64,000 nucleotides of DNA, taken from JAWVFM01 sp963739355. Lineage in GTDB: Bacteria > Actinomycetota > Thermoleophilia > Solirubrobacterales > 70-9. The stretch is taken from positions 1 to 64,000 of the forward strand of contig CAVUAD010000012.1 of assembly GCA_963739355.1 (NCBI GenBank). The letters are read 5' to 3'. The notes under the pieces were generated by a model that searched no databases, was not told where the DNA came from, and was given only the letters and a program-made list of their open reading frames with translations. Shown here one piece after another: positions 49,940-58,594 of this stretch; positions within the stretch are counted from its first letter, which is position 1, and each line of letters begins with the position of its first letter. The position numbers and the translations under genes are program-made.

Positions 49940-50610
49940 TCCGGCTCTCCGAGCTTCTCGGCACGACCGTTCAGACGTCCGCCGGTGAGCGTCTGGGCAA
50001 GCTCTTCGACGTCGCGGCACGGCTCGATCAGGCGCACCCTCGGGTTTCGCGGATCGCCTGGGGCACGCGCCGCCGGCATGGACGCGTCCTCTGGGACGAG
50101 GTGACGAGCATCGGCGACGGCCGCGTCGAGATCCGCTCCGGGCGCCGGAGGCTCAAATCCGCCCTCGACGACGACGAGATCTGGCTGCGCCGTCACGTCC
50201 TCGATGCGCAGGTGATCGACGTTGGCGGACACCGCCTGGTGCGGGTCGGCGACGTTTGCCTCGACCCGCAAGAGGACGTCATCGTCCTCAGCGGAGTCGA
50301 GGTCGACGCCGGGGCAGTGCTGCGACGCCTCGGCATGCGCGGCCTGGGGGCGGCCGTCACGGCCGAGTTCCTCGAGTGGTCCGAGCTGCACGTCGCCTCG
50401 GGGCACGGGCACTCCGTGCAGCTGCAGACCGCCACCGCCCGCATCCACAAGGTGACGGCGGACGAGCTCGAAGTCGTGAGCCGAGGGCTGACGCCGGCGA
50501 GGGCAGCCGAGGTCAGGGCGGTGGTCGGAGCCCGAAGGAAGCACGGGCGAGCCCCGCACCGCGGCCGTTTTCGGCACGTCTTGCGCGCGAGGCGACGTGC
50601 GCCGTCGTAG
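49885..50610 (+). CDS. PRC-barrel protein with MgtE-like helices
   Basis: Two PRC-barrel repeats are visible: SELLGTTVQTSAGERLGKLF and LDAQVIDVGGHRLVRVGDVC. A C-terminal helical part follows (IHKVTADELEVVSRGLTPAR AAEV), resembling the start of the MgtE intracellular domain. Proteins of this type are cytoplasmic partners or gates of divalent metal transporters. The gene overlaps the NRAMP-related transporter start by 14 bases, so the two are coupled. The start is uncertain: GTG 49885 is legal, but its first 17 residues are arginine/proline-rich and may be wrong frame (see the upstream reading). Confidence 0.75.
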   Translation: MPDHGARGRPRRPRGPSLIRLSELLGTTVQTSAGERLGKLFDVAARLDQAHPRVSRIAWGTRRRHGRVLWDEVTSIGDGRVEIRSGRRRLKSALDDDEIWLRRHVLDAQVIDVGGHRLVRVGDVCLDPQEDVIVLSGVEVDAGAVLRRLGMRGLGAAVTAEFLEWSELHVASGHGHSVQLQTATARIHKVTADELEVVSRGLTPARAAEVRAVVGARRKHGRAPHRGRFRHVLRARRRAPS

Positions 50611-51817
50611 CCTCCTCGCGCTTGCGGCCGTCGTGGGCCCGGGGCTCCTCGCGGGCCTCTCGGACGACGACCCGGCGGGGATCACCACCTACTCCATTCT
50701 CGGCGCCGACTACGGCTACCGGCTGCTGTGGATCCTTCTCCTCTCGACCCTGGCGCTGATCGTCTTCCACGAGCTCGGCGCGCGCATGGGCATCGCCACC
50801 GGCCAGGGGCTCACCGGCCTGATCAGGGAGCGCTACGGCGTCAGGGTCGCACTCGTGGCCGTCCTCGCGCTGGTGATCGCGAACATCGGCACCACGTGCG
50901 CGGAGTTTGCGGGCGTGGCGGCCAGCCTCGGGCTGGCGGGAGTGAGCCGCTACGTGAGCGTGCCGGTGGCGGCCGTCGCGGTCTCCGCGCTCGTTCTCAA
51001 GGGGAGCTTCCATCGCGTCGAGCGGGTGCTGCTTGGAATCGGGACGATCTTCGCGGCCTACATCGTTTCCGGGTTCCTGGCCGGGCCGGACTGGGGAAGC
51101 GCCGCCCGCGGCCTCGTGGTGCCGAGCCTTCCGCTCAGTCGCGACGCGCTGCTCCTGATCACGGCAACCGTCGGGACCACCCTGGCGCCGTGGGGGTTGG
51201 CGTTCATCCAGTCCTACGCGGCGGACAAGCGACTGAAGCCGTCGGACCTCGGGTACGAGCGCATCGACGTCGCCGTCGGCGCCGTGATGACCGGGGTCAT
51301 CGGGCTCTTCATCGTGGTGGCGTGCGCTGCGACTCTCCATTCGCAGGGCCGCCACGTCCACGACGCCGCGGATGCCGCGGTTGCGCTCGAGCCCCTGGCG
51401 GGGAATTTCGCCGCGACCCTCTTCGGCGCCGGCCTGCTCGGAGCGGCCCTGCTTGCCGCGTCCATACTCCCTCTGTCGACCGCCTACTCGGTGGGCGAGG
51501 CGATCGGCACCGAAACCGCGCTCGACGATCCCGTCGGCGAGGCGCGAATCTTCTACGGCACCTACGCGCTGGTCGTGGTCCTCTCGGTCGGGATCGTCCT
51601 CGTCCCGGGGATCCCCCTGGTCAAGGTCCTGTTCCTCACCCAGGCGCTGAACGCGGTGCTGCTCGTGCCGCTCCTCATCTTCGCCTACGGCGTGTCTCGT
51701 GATCGCGACCTGATGGGCGAGTACGCAAACGGCCCCTGGGGGTCGCGCGCGGCGCTCGCGACGATCGTCTTCATATCGGCCTGCGTGGCCGCGCTCGCCT
51801 GGCTCACCGTCGCCTGA
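50597..51817 (+). CDS. NRAMP-related metal transporter lacking the canonical metal-site residues
   Basis: The protein has 406 residues and about eleven membrane segments. The first helix break reads DDDPAGITTYS (23-33) where NRAMP proteins have DPGN. In the sixth helix the MPH motif is replaced by GTTLAPWGLAF. The metal-binding Asp is kept but the Asn and Met are not. Loss of Met is the trait of NRAMP-related magnesium transporters, which fits the MgtE-like partner protein encoded just upstream. The substrate is therefore more likely magnesium than iron or manganese, as an inference. Confidence 0.82.
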   Translation: MRRRSLLALAAVVGPGLLAGLSDDDPAGITTYSILGADYGYRLLWILLLSTLALIVFHELGARMGIATGQGLTGLIRERYGVRVALVAVLALVIANIGTTCAEFAGVAASLGLAGVSRYVSVPVAAVAVSALVLKGSFHRVERVLLGIGTIFAAYIVSGFLAGPDWGSAARGLVVPSLPLSRDALLLITATVGTTLAPWGLAFIQSYAADKRLKPSDLGYERIDVAVGAVMTGVIGLFIVVACAATLHSQGRHVHDAADAAVALEPLAGNFAATLFGAGLLGAALLAASILPLSTAYSVGEAIGTETALDDPVGEARIFYGTYALVVVLSVGIVLVPGIPLVKVLFLTQALNAVLLVPLLIFAYGVSRDRDLMGEYANGPWGSRAALATIVFISACVAALAWLTVA

Positions 51818-51829
51818 GACGGATGCCGA

Positions 51830-52573
51830 TCAGACCTGAAGCGCGAGGCTGAGCAGAGCCATGGCGGCGCCACCCGCAAGCAGCCCGGCCACGCCGGCCT
51901 TCGCCGAGCCGCCGGCGAGAGCGTCGGGCAACAGCTCGATGGCCACGAGGACCAGCATGGCCCCGGCGGCAAAGCCGAACGACGCGGGGAGCAGCCCGCT
52001 CACGTGCTCCACCGCGAGATACGCGACCACCGCGCCAACCGGCTGGGGAAGGCTGGTGGTGATCGCCGCGAGGAACTGGAACCAGAACCCATAGCCGGCA
52101 CGCTCCATCGGGATCGCCACAGCCGTTCCCTCCGGGACGTTCTGGATGCCGATCGCGATGATCACGAAGAGACCGATTCCGCCCGCCTGCGCGGCATAGG
52201 CGGTACCGATCGCGAAGCCCTCGGGGAGGCTGTGAGCAAGAAGGACTACGAAGGTCAGAGTTGCCGCAAGACGCCCGGGACGCGTGGCGGTGCTCGACCG
52301 CTCCTGCCGGGCCTGGAGAGCGCGACGCGTGGTGAGCACGAACGCCGCCCCGAGTGCCAGGCCCAGGGCCACGCTCGCCGTCGACCCGCGGCGCAGCGCG
52401 GGCTCGAGGAGCCCGAGGACCGAGGCGACGGTCATGACACCCGCCGCGACGCCGGTGAGCGCCGCGTCGACTCGCCGGTGCCCATCGCCAAGCAGGTAGG
52501 GCGGGATCACGCCCAGGCCGGTGGCGATCGCGGTCGCCAGCCCGGCGACGAACACCTCGACCACGGGCGTCAT
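51830..52573 (-). CDS. ZIP-family metal transporter
   Basis: The protein has 247 residues and eight membrane segments. The helix IV and V metal motifs are HSLPEGFAIG and GIQNVPEGTAVA. ZIP proteins carry zinc, iron or manganese. The gene converges on the NRAMP-related gene and overlaps the upstream DedA-like gene by four bases (ATGA). Confidence 0.9.
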   Translation of the reverse strand: MTPVVEVFVAGLATAIATGLGVIPPYLLGDGHRRVDAALTGVAAGVMTVASVLGLLEPALRRGSTASVALGLALGAAFVLTTRRALQARQERSSTATRPGRLAATLTFVVLLAHSLPEGFAIGTAYAAQAGGIGLFVIIAIGIQNVPEGTAVAIPMERAGYGFWFQFLAAITTSLPQPVGAVVAYLAVEHVSGLLPASFGFAAGAMLVLVAIELLPDALAGGSAKAGVAGLLAGGAAMALLSLALQV

Positions 52574-53169
52574 GCGTCACGGCAGCGGGAACGTCTGGCG
52601 GTCATGCGCCTCGACAGCCCCAGCCAGTCGACCCGAACCAGCGCCACGACGGCGGCGAGGCACAGGAGCTGGACCGCCACGCCAAGCGGCGAGCCGACGA
52701 AGCGCCCGAGGACGCTCGAGAGGCTCTCGCTCGCGAGGCTCGCGGCGGTGAGGTAGAGCGAGTAGGAGACGACCCTCCCGGCGAAGAACGCCGCGGCCAG
52801 CGGCACGATCCGCAGGTCCATCAGCCCGGCCGCGACGAACAGCTGGCCGGACGGCAGCGGCGAGAGGGCGAACAGGCCGAGCGCCGCGACCGCGCCTCTG
52901 CGGTTGCGCCCCAGTAGCGCCTTCGCGGACTCGAGGTTCGCGCGGGAATGCTCGGAGAGCCGCGGGCGAAATCGACGGCTGCCGACCGCGAGGACCATTC
53001 GCCCGCTCGCCGCGGCGAGCGCGCCACAGCCGACGAGCACCGGGACAGCGAGGCCGACGTGGAAGCTCAGGAACACCAGCACCGCCCAGGTCGGCGGGCC
53101 GAACGCGGGCAGAAGGTTCACCACGAACACCACGCCGAGCACGAGCCCCACCTCGAGAAGCGGCGACAT
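52570..53169 (-). CDS. DedA/VTT-like membrane protein
   Basis: The 199-residue protein opens with GLVLGVVFVVNLLPAFGPPT and has GLFALSPLPSGQLFVAAGLM in the middle, a region like the conserved re-entrant loop of DedA/VTT proteins. The conserved FxGR element appears as FFAGRVVSYSLY. DedA members are lipid flippase-like or proton-linked membrane proteins. Coupled to the ZIP gene. Confidence 0.7.
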   Translation of the reverse strand: MSPLLEVGLVLGVVFVVNLLPAFGPPTWAVLVFLSFHVGLAVPVLVGCGALAAASGRMVLAVGSRRFRPRLSEHSRANLESAKALLGRNRRGAVAALGLFALSPLPSGQLFVAAGLMDLRIVPLAAAFFAGRVVSYSLYLTAASLASESLSSVLGRFVGSPLGVAVQLLCLAAVVALVRVDWLGLSRRMTARRSRCRDA

Positions 53170-53228
53170 CGCCGTCCCCCGCGCTCAGTCCGAGGTGATG
53201 ATCGGACCCGAGGCCTGCCCCCTGGCGC

Positions 53229-54197
53229 TCATGACAGGCTCGAGGGTGCGGACTCCTCGCCTGCGGGCAACTCGCTGATATCCGCGGCGCCCTCGTGCTC
53301 TGGAAAGTGCAGCGGGTTCGCGCCGGCGCCGCGCGGAATGACCAGCACTGGGCACCGCGAGCGCTCGATGACCGGGGCCGAGACGCCGCCCAGCAGGACG
53401 CGGCGCAGGGGCCCGTAGCCCCGCGACCCCATCACCAGGAGGTCGAGGTTGTCCGTGGCCTCCGCGAGCGTGGACGCGACCGGCCCGGTGAGGCGCCGCC
53501 GCTCGAATGGCATCGAGTCCGGCACCTGCCTGGCGGCGCGCTCCAGCACGCTCTCGGCCTCCCGCTCGACGGCCTCGGCATAGGTGCCCGCCGAGAGAGC
53601 CGCGTACGCGGCGCCATAGCCGAAGCCGATCGGAGGCGCCACGGTCAGCAACGTCAGGGAGGCGTGCACGCGAGCCGCGAGGGAGCCGCCCGCGTGGAGC
53701 GCCCAGTCAGCCTCGTCGCCGAAGTCGAGCGCCACGCCGATGCGGAGCAGACGGCGCAGCGGCTGTTCGGAGTAGCCGGCCGGCGCAGCCGCGACCGCGC
53801 ACGGAGCGCCCTGCAACAGCGCGGCAGCCGTCGTGCCCGCAAGCAGGTGGCCGACGGGGCCGCGGTGCGTCGGGCCAACCACGGTGAGCAGGGGCTTCTC
53901 CTTCTCGATGAGCTCGTTCAGCGCCTTTCCCGGCGACTCGCCGAGAAGGCCCCGAAGCTCGGGATCGAACGCGCTGAACTGGCTCGCGGCCGCCCGGAGC
54001 CGATCCCCCGCCCCGGACTCGAGCACCTCATCGAGGTCGGCGACGCTCTTCAGGTACCGCGGAAAGCGCACAACCGTGGCCAGGATCGGCCTCGCGGCGA
54101 GGACCTCGGAGAAGATCTCACCAAGCGCCAGCGCGTCGGCGCCGCTCGAAGTGTCGTCGAACGCCACAACGACCCTGCGCGTCTCCCCGTCGTTCAT
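53229..54197 (-). CDS. Tandem universal stress protein
   Basis: Two USP domains are present: residues about 8-140 (VVVAFDDTSSGADALAL, ending GPTHRGPVGHLLAGTTAAAL) and about 150-295 (IGVALDFGDEADWAL, with GSRGYGPLRRVLLGGVSAPV). The second has a standard ATP-binding motif; the first has a variant. The acidic C-terminal tail is extra. The start overlaps the stop of the next USP gene (ATGA), so both are one operon. Confidence 0.88.
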   Translation of the reverse strand: MNDGETRRVVVAFDDTSSGADALALGEIFSEVLAARPILATVVRFPRYLKSVADLDEVLESGAGDRLRAAASQFSAFDPELRGLLGESPGKALNELIEKEKPLLTVVGPTHRGPVGHLLAGTTAAALLQGAPCAVAAAPAGYSEQPLRRLLRIGVALDFGDEADWALHAGGSLAARVHASLTLLTVAPPIGFGYGAAYAALSAGTYAEAVEREAESVLERAARQVPDSMPFERRRLTGPVASTLAEATDNLDLLVMGSRGYGPLRRVLLGGVSAPVIERSRCPVLVIPRGAGANPLHFPEHEGAADISELPAGEESAPSSLS

Positions 54198-54949
54198 GAG
54201 GACGTTCTCTGGGCCTCGCGCTCTTCGTGTGCCCCACCCGCGGCCTTCGTCGGCACGATCAGGAGCGGACAGGGCATCGCCCTGATCATATGACTGGAGA
54301 CCGACCCGAGAAGGGTGCTGAGCATCCGCCCGTAGCCGCGCGAACCGAGCAGCATGAGATCGACGCCGTCGGCGGCGGCGATCAGCCCGAGCGCCGGATC
54401 ACCCTCACCCGTGATCCGCATGTCGACGACGCGGGCCGCCGTTGCCGCCGCGATTCCGTCCGCGAGCGAGGCGGCCGCCCGCGCCTCCGGAGACCCGTCG
54501 TCGGCGACCAGGATGGAGCGCACCTCCGCCGTCTCCTCGAGGCGCCGGCCTCGCGGCGTGACAACCACGGGAACCGACGCGCAGTGCACGAGCCTTGCAG
54601 CCGTCGAGCCGAGAAGGATCCTTCCGAGCTGACCCCGATGCGTGGAGCCGACCACGATCACGTCGGCCTCGAGCTCGTTTGCGGTCCGCGCAAGCCCCTC
54701 CGCGGGAGCCCCGAGGACGCCGCGCGTCTCCGCGCAGAGCTGGCCGAGGCGGTTCTTGACCGGCCCGAGCATCGCCTCCGCGCGATCCTCGAGGGAAACC
54801 CACAGGAGCGGGTCGAGCTCGGGCTCGACGGGGAAAGCCGCGGCCAGGGCGACATTCGCCCCACAGGCCCTCGCCAGCGCGGCGCCGAAGGCCACGGCGT
54901 CCTTGGACTCGTCGCTGCCGTCGTAGCCGATGAGAACTTTGTCGATCAT
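54194..54949 (-). CDS. Tandem universal stress protein
   Basis: Two USP domains of normal length: the first begins VLIGYDGSDESKDAVAF and carries GSTHRGQLGRILLGSTAARL; the second begins SILVADDGSPEARAAASLAD and carries GSRGYGRMLSTLLGSVSSHM. ATG 54949 follows GGAGGG at normal distance; the in-frame ATG 54985 is less likely. Confidence 0.9.
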   Translation of the reverse strand: MIDKVLIGYDGSDESKDAVAFGAALARACGANVALAAAFPVEPELDPLLWVSLEDRAEAMLGPVKNRLGQLCAETRGVLGAPAEGLARTANELEADVIVVGSTHRGQLGRILLGSTAARLVHCASVPVVVTPRGRRLEETAEVRSILVADDGSPEARAAASLADGIAAATAARVVDMRITGEGDPALGLIAAADGVDLMLLGSRGYGRMLSTLLGSVSSHMIRAMPCPLLIVPTKAAGGAHEEREAQRTSS

Positions 54950-55068
54950 GGGCAACACCCTCCACCACCGCGGGCCATTTCGCATCGGTGGTCCGGCCGC
55001 GATCGGATCGGTGTTTTCCCGAAGCCACTCGGCGGCAGTTCACTACCGTGCGGGCACCCTTGGCCGCC

Positions 55069-55074
55069 TAGCCT
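55069..55074 (+). promoter_or_regulatory. TAGCCT -10 box upstream of the NarL-type regulator
   Basis: TAGCCT is followed by seven bases and GTG 55082, the same spacing as at other leaderless starts in the window. Confidence 0.45.
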
Positions 55075-55081
55075 GGTGGGC

Positions 55082-55231
55082 GTGATAACTCCCACAGCAA
55101 CCCCGGTCACGGGCGTCACGGATGTCCACACGGCTCCGGCTACGACAATCCTGGCCGAACGAGATGAAGCGACGCTCGTGACCGGCGGCTGCCTTTCCCT
55201 CTCCCCTCGTCGCGTACGATCGTCATCTTGA
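55082..55231 (+). CDS. Possible 49-residue leader protein coupled to the response regulator
   Basis: GTG 55082 opens a reading (ITPTATPVTGVTDVHTAPAT to RRVRSSS) that stops at 55229-55231, overlapping TTG 55228 of the response regulator as TTGA. The Thr/Ala-rich start and arginine-rich end match no known family. The leaderless promoter and the overlap are the reasons to take it seriously; the amino acid sequence alone is weak evidence. The gap 54,950-55,081 holds nothing else. Confidence 0.35.
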   Translation: MITPTATPVTGVTDVHTAPATTILAERDEATLVTGGCLSLSPRRVRSSS

Positions 55232-55899
55232 CCGGTCCCGACGAAGCGACGCCCCAGGCCGACGGGCGGCCCATCCGCATCGCCCTGGCCGACGATCACA
55301 CGTTGGTCCGCAGGGCGCTCCGGGTCCTGCTCGAGGCGGAGCCCGACTTCGAGGTCGTCGCCGAGGGCGAGAACGCGGAGGAGGCCGTTCGCTACGTGCG
55401 AGGCCACAAGCCGGACGTTCTTCTGCTCGACGTGAACCTCCCGGATCAGACGGGGCCGAAGACGATTCCTCAGGTTCAAGAGGCGAGCCCCGACACCCGC
55501 ATCGTGATGCTGACCATGCAGAGCGAGCCCGCCTTTGCCCGCGAGGCGCTTCAGGCGGGAGCGGTCGGCTACGTGCTGAAGGACGCGGTCGACGATCAGC
55601 TCGTCGAGGCCGTTCGCCTTGCGGCGCACGGCAAGACCTACGTGCAGCCGGAGATGGGTGCCCGGCTCGCCCGTGAGCCCGCCGGCCCCCCGGACGAGCT
55701 GACCGAGCGCGAGGCGGAGGTCCTGCGCCTGATCGCCCTGGGCTTCACCAACGCGGAGATCGGCGAGCAGCTCTTTTTGAGCGTTCGCACCGTCGAGTCG
55801 CACCGGGCGCACATCCAGCAGAAGCTCGGGCTCTCGGCACGCTCCGAGCTCGTTCGCTACGCGCTTGATCGCGGGCTCATCGGCGGCTCCGCCACCTGA
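55228..55899 (+). CDS. NarL/FixJ-family response regulator (DevR-like)
   Basis: The receiver domain has LADDHTLVRRAL, phospho-acceptor Asp68 (VLLLDVNLP) and the KDAVDD switch. The LuxR-type helix-turn-helix is LTEREAEVLRLIALGFTNAE IGEQLFLSVRTVESHRAHI. At 223 residues it is full length. The start is TTG 55228, with a natural lead-in before IRIALADD. The GAF-domain kinase follows 95 bases later, so they form a pair similar to the DevR-DevS dormancy system. Confidence 0.9.
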   Translation: MTGPDEATPQADGRPIRIALADDHTLVRRALRVLLEAEPDFEVVAEGENAEEAVRYVRGHKPDVLLLDVNLPDQTGPKTIPQVQEASPDTRIVMLTMQSEPAFAREALQAGAVGYVLKDAVDDQLVEAVRLAAHGKTYVQPEMGARLAREPAGPPDELTEREAEVLRLIALGFTNAEIGEQLFLSVRTVESHRAHIQQKLGLSARSELVRYALDRGLIGGSAT

Positions 55900-55994
55900 C
55901 GCCCGACGGCGCCCACGGCACGCGTGGCTCAGCCGGGCCACGCAGGCCGAGGAAGTAACATCGGCCGCCGAACGCTGGGTTTGACTGGACAGCC

Positions 55995-57227
55995 GTGCCG
56001 AGCATGGACACATCGTCGCCGGAGCGGGCCGAGGGACCGGCCCAGCCGGACGCGACCACCGATTCGCTTGACGCCCCGCACTACGCGCGCCTGATCGAGG
56101 CCGGACGGGCGCTTTCCTCGAGCGAGGACGTCGAGGCCGTGCTCGCGAGGGTGCTCGAGGCCGGACGCGTCGTCACCGAGGCGCGCTACGCGGCGCTGGG
56201 AGTCCTCAACGAGCACCGCGACGGCCTCGCGCGCTTCCTCACGCTTGGGATCGACGATGAGACCAGGCGGGCAATCGGCGACCTCCCCGAGGGTCGTGGC
56301 GTGCTGGGCGCGCTGATCACCGCTCCGCGCCCGCTGCGCCTGACGAACGTCTCCGACCACCCGGAGTCCTTCGGGTTTCCCGCCAACCATCCGCCGATGG
56401 GCACGTTTCTCGGCGTTCCGATCTTCATCGGCGAGCAGGTCTTCGGAAACCTGTACCTGACGGAGAAGGCCGGCGGCCGGGCGTTCACGGACGCCGACGA
56501 GGAGGCGGCGGTCATCCTGGCCCAGTGGGCGGCGGTCGCGATCGCCCGCGCCCGCGCGGCGGACCAGGCCGTCGCGCGCGAGGGCATCGCGGGCGCGGAG
56601 CGCGAGCGACGACGCTGGAGCCGCGAGCTCCACGACGAGACGCTCCAGGGCCTCGGCGCGATCAGGGTGCTGCTGGCAACCGGTCTCCGGGCCGGCGAAG
56701 CCGGGCTCGAGCCCGCTGTCGCGGACGCCGTCGGTCAGCTCGGCGAGCAGATCGACCGCCTGCGCGGCCTGATCACGGATCTGCGGCCCGCCGCCCTCGA
56801 CGAGTTCGGGCTGGGACCGGCGCTGGAGGAGGTCGTCCGCCGCTCCGAGCTGCGCGACCACAACAGGATCTCGCTGGCGACGGCGCTCGCCTACGAGCTC
56901 GGCGTGGAAGAGACGCGGCTCGCCGCGGACCTGGAGAGCGCGATCTACAGGCTGGCGCAAGAGGCGCTTCGAAATGCCGGGCGCCACGCGAAGGCGGATC
57001 GGATCAGCGTGAACCTGGTCGAGCGCGACGAGTATCTGACCCTGATCGTCGAAGACGACGGGCGCGGCTTCGACACGTCCGCGAAAACCGAGGGCTTCGG
57101 TCTGCGCGGTCTGCGGGAGCGCGTGGAGCTGCGCGGCGGAACGATCTCGATCGAGAGCGCGCCCGGCGCGGGCACGACGATCACCGCCAGGCTTCCCGTC
57201 GAGCGCGCCGAGTCCCCGCCGGCCTGA
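55995..57227 (+). CDS. GAF-domain sensor histidine kinase (DevS-like)
   Basis: The protein has 410 residues and no membrane segment. A GAF domain spans about 45-190 (YAALGVLNEHRDGLARFLTL, GTFLGVPIFIGEQVFGNLYL). It is followed by a HisKA_3 domain with His213 (SRELHDETLQGLGAIRVLL) and an HATPase domain (AQEALRNAGRHAKADRI, EDDGRGFD, GFGLRGLRERV). DevS/DosT kinases sense oxygen or redox through haem in the GAF domain, but I cannot confirm haem binding from sequence. One GAF domain is present, where DevS has two. Confidence 0.9.
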   Translation: MPSMDTSSPERAEGPAQPDATTDSLDAPHYARLIEAGRALSSSEDVEAVLARVLEAGRVVTEARYAALGVLNEHRDGLARFLTLGIDDETRRAIGDLPEGRGVLGALITAPRPLRLTNVSDHPESFGFPANHPPMGTFLGVPIFIGEQVFGNLYLTEKAGGRAFTDADEEAAVILAQWAAVAIARARAADQAVAREGIAGAERERRRWSRELHDETLQGLGAIRVLLATGLRAGEAGLEPAVADAVGQLGEQIDRLRGLITDLRPAALDEFGLGPALEEVVRRSELRDHNRISLATALAYELGVEETRLAADLESAIYRLAQEALRNAGRHAKADRISVNLVERDEYLTLIVEDDGRGFDTSAKTEGFGLRGLRERVELRGGTISIESAPGAGTTITARLPVERAESPPA

Positions 57228-57312
57228 CCGTCGGCGGATCCGTAGTTGTCGCGGTTCCTGATCGCGGGCATCCACGGTGTTCACCGCGCCGCGCGTGGGC
57301 GAACATCGCGCC

Positions 57313-57567
57313 ATGACCACCAACGACAAATATGAGCACTCCGTCTCGGAGTTGCGCGCGAGTCCCGGAGACGAGCTGGTCGTGAAGGGCCACCACCTCG
57401 GTGAGCCCGACCGCGAGGGCGAGATCCTCGAGACCCTTGGCAGGGACGGCGCACCCCCGTTCGCCGTCCGCTGGGACGACGGGCGTGAGAGCACCCTCTT
57501 CCCGGGCTCCGACGCGCACGTGCACCATCTGGTTCGCAAGCGGCGGAACCAGCCCGAAGCCGGCTGA
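57313..57567 (+). CDS. DUF1918 domain protein
   Basis: The 84-residue protein is built around the DUF1918 core SPGDELVVKGHHLGEPDREGEILETLG-type sequence, ending VRWDDGRESTLFPGSDAHV. This small SH3-like fold is common in actinobacteria, often near stress and dormancy genes as here. Function is unknown. Confidence 0.85.
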   Translation: MTTNDKYEHSVSELRASPGDELVVKGHHLGEPDREGEILETLGRDGAPPFAVRWDDGRESTLFPGSDAHVHHLVRKRRNQPEAG

Positions 57568-57581
57568 CGGGCAATTCCTCG

Positions 57582-57587
57582 TAGTCT
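57582..57587 (+). promoter_or_regulatory. TAGTCT -10 box of the third USP operon
   Basis: TAGTCT is followed by six bases and GTG 57594. Confidence 0.55.
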
Positions 57588-57593
57588 GGCGCC

Positions 57594-58484
57594 GTGGCTC
57601 ACGAGCAGGCATCCGGGGGCGCGGCGCGGGACCGCAGGGCGTCCGCCGCCCTGCCCATCGTCGTCGGCTTCGATGCCACTCCCATGGGACGCGACGCGCT
57701 CGAGCTTGCACGCGTCGGAGCTCGTGAGCTCGGCGGGCGAATCGAGGTGGTCCGGGTTCTGGAGGCCGAGTCGCAGTGGCTTGGGATCGAGGACGAGCCC
57801 GAGCTGCTCGAGATCGAGGCGGAGGCGAACCGGGTCGCGGGAGACCTGCTGTCCGGGCTCGACTACGAGGTGAAGGCCGTGCACGGTGCTCCCGCGGCGG
57901 TGCTCTACGACCTCGCCGGGGACGAGCGTGCCGCCGCGATCGTGGTCGGCAGGAGTCACCGCGGGTCCATGGGCCGCACCGTCTACGGCAGCGTCGCGGA
58001 GGCCCTGCTGCAGGGGGCCCCTGCCCCCGTCGCGGTGGCCCCTCCGGACTACGCGCGGCGCCACGACAACACGCTCTCCACCAGGATCGCCGTGGGCTAT
58101 GACGCCGGCGAGGAGTCGCGGGGCGCGGTCCACGCGGGCGCCGCCATTGCCGCGGCGACCGGAGCGACTCTCCAGGTCATCGGTGTCGTGCGAAACCTGC
58201 AACCGAGCCCGGGTCGCGCCCCGTACCCGCCACTGGCGCGCAGCACCGCCGAGGAGCACCTCGAGCAGGTCGCGAGCGAGGTCCGCTCCGGCGTGACCGT
58301 CGAGACCACCCTCCTGGACGGAGACGCGGCCGGAATGCTCGCCGGCGCCACGGAGGACGCCGACCTCCTGGTCGTGGGCTCCCGCGGCTACGGGCCGATT
58401 CGCCGCACTCTCCTGGGCAGCGTGTCACGCGCCGTCATCCACAGGGCGTGGTCCCCGGTGCTGGTCATGCCGCGGTCCGGCTGA
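57594..58484 (+). CDS. Tandem universal stress protein
   Basis: Two USP domains: the first begins IVVGFDATPMGRDALELA and carries GRSHRGSMGRTVYGSVAEAL; the second begins IAVGYDAGEESRGAVHAG and carries GSRGYGPIRRTLLGSVSRAV. GTG 57594 fits the leaderless promoter. Together with the genes at 47,942, 53,229 and 54,194 it makes four USP genes within 11 kb. Confidence 0.9.
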   Translation: MAHEQASGGAARDRRASAALPIVVGFDATPMGRDALELARVGARELGGRIEVVRVLEAESQWLGIEDEPELLEIEAEANRVAGDLLSGLDYEVKAVHGAPAAVLYDLAGDERAAAIVVGRSHRGSMGRTVYGSVAEALLQGAPAPVAVAPPDYARRHDNTLSTRIAVGYDAGEESRGAVHAGAAIAAATGATLQVIGVVRNLQPSPGRAPYPPLARSTAEEHLEQVASEVRSGVTVETTLLDGDAAGMLAGATEDADLLVVGSRGYGPIRRTLLGSVSRAVIHRAWSPVLVMPRSG

Positions 58485-58581
58485 AGAGCGCCGCATCCTT
58501 CTCGGGATCAAGGAGCGCGCGGAACGCGGCGCAGAGGGTCATGCCGGCCGCCCGCGCGAGCGCCTTGGAAGGGGACGGGTC

Positions 58582-58587
58582 TAGACT
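58582..58587 (+). promoter_or_regulatory. TAGACT -10 box of the aldolase-like gene
   Basis: TAGACT is followed by seven bases and ATG 58595, with no ribosome site between, as expected for a leaderless message. Confidence 0.55.
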
Positions 58588-58594
58588 CACTCCG

